From assembly GCA_002429165.1 (NCBI GenBank), contig DIYV01000044.1:1-6652 (forward strand): DNA of 6,652 nucleotides, read 5' to 3'. The DNA comes from Gallionella sp. UBA6045. Its GTDB lineage: Bacteria; Pseudomonadota; Gammaproteobacteria; Burkholderiales; Gallionellaceae. The notes under the pieces are model-generated. The model was not told the DNA's origin, searched no databases, and saw nothing but the letters and a program-made list of their open reading frames with translations. Made by a program: the position numbers and the translations under genes. Numbering within the stretch: position 1 is the stretch's first letter; each line of letters opens with the position of its first letter. Of this stretch, positions 5,950-6,652 are shown piece by piece.

Positions 5950-6162
5950 GCGAGGCGATGATGCTGCGTTGGAAGCCGGCGAAAAATGCGGGGTCGCGTA
6001 GCGATAAACTTTGTGTAAACCGCATCTGCGACACGTTACTGGTGAAACCAGCCGATTGCGGGAGCAGATGCAGGCCGCTCTTCCCGCACCTGAGGGTTTC
6101 GCCCCGCCGTGTCAGAGCGGCTACTTTCTCGTCGACTTCCGCCTTGCCTGATCGCCTCTCGC
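5950..6162. other. Gene-free region with many nested complementary segments
   Basis: The 350-bp gap between rph and rdgB has no recognisable gene. It contains several complementary pairs that nest: 5950-5959 with 6151-6162 (GCGAGGCGAT, two-base bulge), 5971-5975 with 6136-6140 (GGAAG/CTTCC), 6022-6029 with 6064-6071 (GCATCTGC/GCAGATGC, perfect), the enclosed hairpin 6039-6043/6047-6051 (CTGGT-GAA-ACCAG), and 6074-6081 with 6114-6121 (GCCGCTCT/AGAGCGGC, perfect). Competing pairs also exist: 5988-5993 with 6102-6107 (GCGGGG/CCCCGC) and 6030-6035 with 6108-6113 (GACACG/CGTGTC). This could be a structured RNA, a leader of rdgB, or an imperfect inverted-repeat element. I do not recognise it as 6S RNA, tmRNA, RNase P RNA, SRP RNA or a known riboswitch. 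The strand is unknown. A frame of about 80 codons opens on each strand, neither looking like a known protein. Confidence 0.5.
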
Positions 6163-6219
6163 TACGTTTTTCAATACACTGTTTTGTTGTTCGATCATCG
6201 TGAGTAGTTTTCCCTAACC

Positions 6220-6652
6220 ATGCAAAAACTCGTCATCGCTTCCAACAATCCAGGCAAATTGCGCGAATTCCAGTTCCTGTTGCAGCCGCTCGGTATCGAG
6301 GTGCTGACCCAGGCGCAACTCGGCATAGAGGAAGCGGAAGAACCGCACGTCACTTTCATCGAGAACGCCCTCGCCAAAGCGCGCCATGTCAGCCGTTTGA
6401 GCGGGCTGCCGGCGCTGGCGGATGATTCAGGCATCTGCGTCACCGCGCTGGGCGGCGCGCCCGGTGTGCTTTCCGCGCGCTATGCCGGATTGAATCCAAA
6501 ATCTGATCAACGCAACAACGAAAAGCTGCTGCAAGACATGCAAGGTGTGGATGACCGCCGCGCGCATTATTACTGCGTGCTGGTGCTGTTGCACCATGCT
6601 GACGACCCGCAGCCGCTGATCGCGGAAGGCGAATGGCACGGCGAGATCGCGC
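6220..6652 (+). CDS. rdgB: dITP/XTP pyrophosphatase (RdgB/HAM1 family), 3' end outside the window
   Basis: The first 144 codons are present; the family is normally about 195-200 residues, so about a quarter is missing at the window edge. The enzyme hydrolyses dITP, ITP and XTP to monophosphates and pyrophosphate, keeping deaminated purines out of DNA and RNA. The start MQKLVIASNNPGKLREF contains the SNNxxK nucleotide-binding signature (8-13). TFIENALAKAR spans 45-55, ALADDSGI spans 65-72 with the Asp68-Asp69 pair near the metal/catalytic site, GAPGVLSARYAG spans 79-90, and EGEWHGEI spans 136-143. The ATG at 6220 gives the normal family N-terminus. No convincing Shine-Dalgarno sequence is visible; GTGAG is about 15-19 nt upstream, which is far. 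It follows rph in the same direction after a 350-bp structured gap, so it may have its own promoter. Confidence 0.95.
   Translation, partial: MQKLVIASNNPGKLREFQFLLQPLGIEVLTQAQLGIEEAEEPHVTFIENALAKARHVSRLSGLPALADDSGICVTALGGAPGVLSARYAGLNPKSDQRNNEKLLQDMQGVDDRRAHYYCVLVLLHHADDPQPLIAEGEWHGEIA

Noticed and set aside
6144..6198. Candidate sigma-70 promoters for rdgB
   Set aside because: The best pairs (for example TTCAAT-17 bp-GATCAT) match consensus too weakly to annotate.
5958..6203. An 81-codon plus-strand frame between rph and rdgB, and a similar minus-strand one
   Set aside because: Neither has a ribosome-binding site or recognisable motifs, and both run through the dense complementary segments that better explain the region.
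1..6652. A hidden defence system, CRISPR array, prophage or toxin-antitoxin pair
   Set aside because: All protein-coding space is taken by seven recognisable housekeeping-type genes, and no regularly spaced direct repeats or small paired ORFs were found.

Overview
The window looks like ordinary core chromosome of a betaproteobacterium. My guess from protein style, moderate GC and the gene order yicC-gmk-rpoZ-spoT back to back with a PP2C phosphatase-rph-rdgB is the Nitrosomonadales/Gallionellaceae area, but this is an inference without any database search.

Layout. Positions 1-190 hold no gene but a run of five short inverted repeats lying just past the 3' end of spoT. On the minus strand, reading from 4214 down to 194, come yicC (RNase of the YicC family), gmk (guanylate kinase), rpoZ (RNA polymerase omega) and spoT ((p)ppGpp synthetase/hydrolase). 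The first three are packed with 3-nt gaps and look like one operon. A 197-nt gap between rpoZ and spoT is almost filled by a roughly 184-bp element with 23-nt terminal inverted repeats, and the spoT ribosome-binding site lies inside one of those repeats. An 82-bp divergent region (4215-4296) separates this operon from the plus-strand genes: a PP2C-type Ser/Thr phosphatase, rph (RNase PH) and the 5' part of rdgB (dITP/XTP pyrophosphatase), which runs off the window. Between rph and rdgB a 350-bp stretch (5870-6219) has no recognisable gene but contains many complementary segments.

Biology. The minus-strand set joins GMP-to-GDP conversion (Gmk), the omega subunit that forms part of a ppGpp site on RNA polymerase, and the enzyme that makes and breaks ppGpp (SpoT). 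The plus-strand set covers tRNA 3'-end trimming (Rph) and removal of deaminated purine triphosphates (RdgB), plus a phosphatase whose target is unknown.

I found no defence system, CRISPR array, prophage, transposase, tRNA or rRNA. The points that deserve a second look are non-coding: the inverted-repeat element at 2311-2494 and the multi-helix region at 5950-6162.
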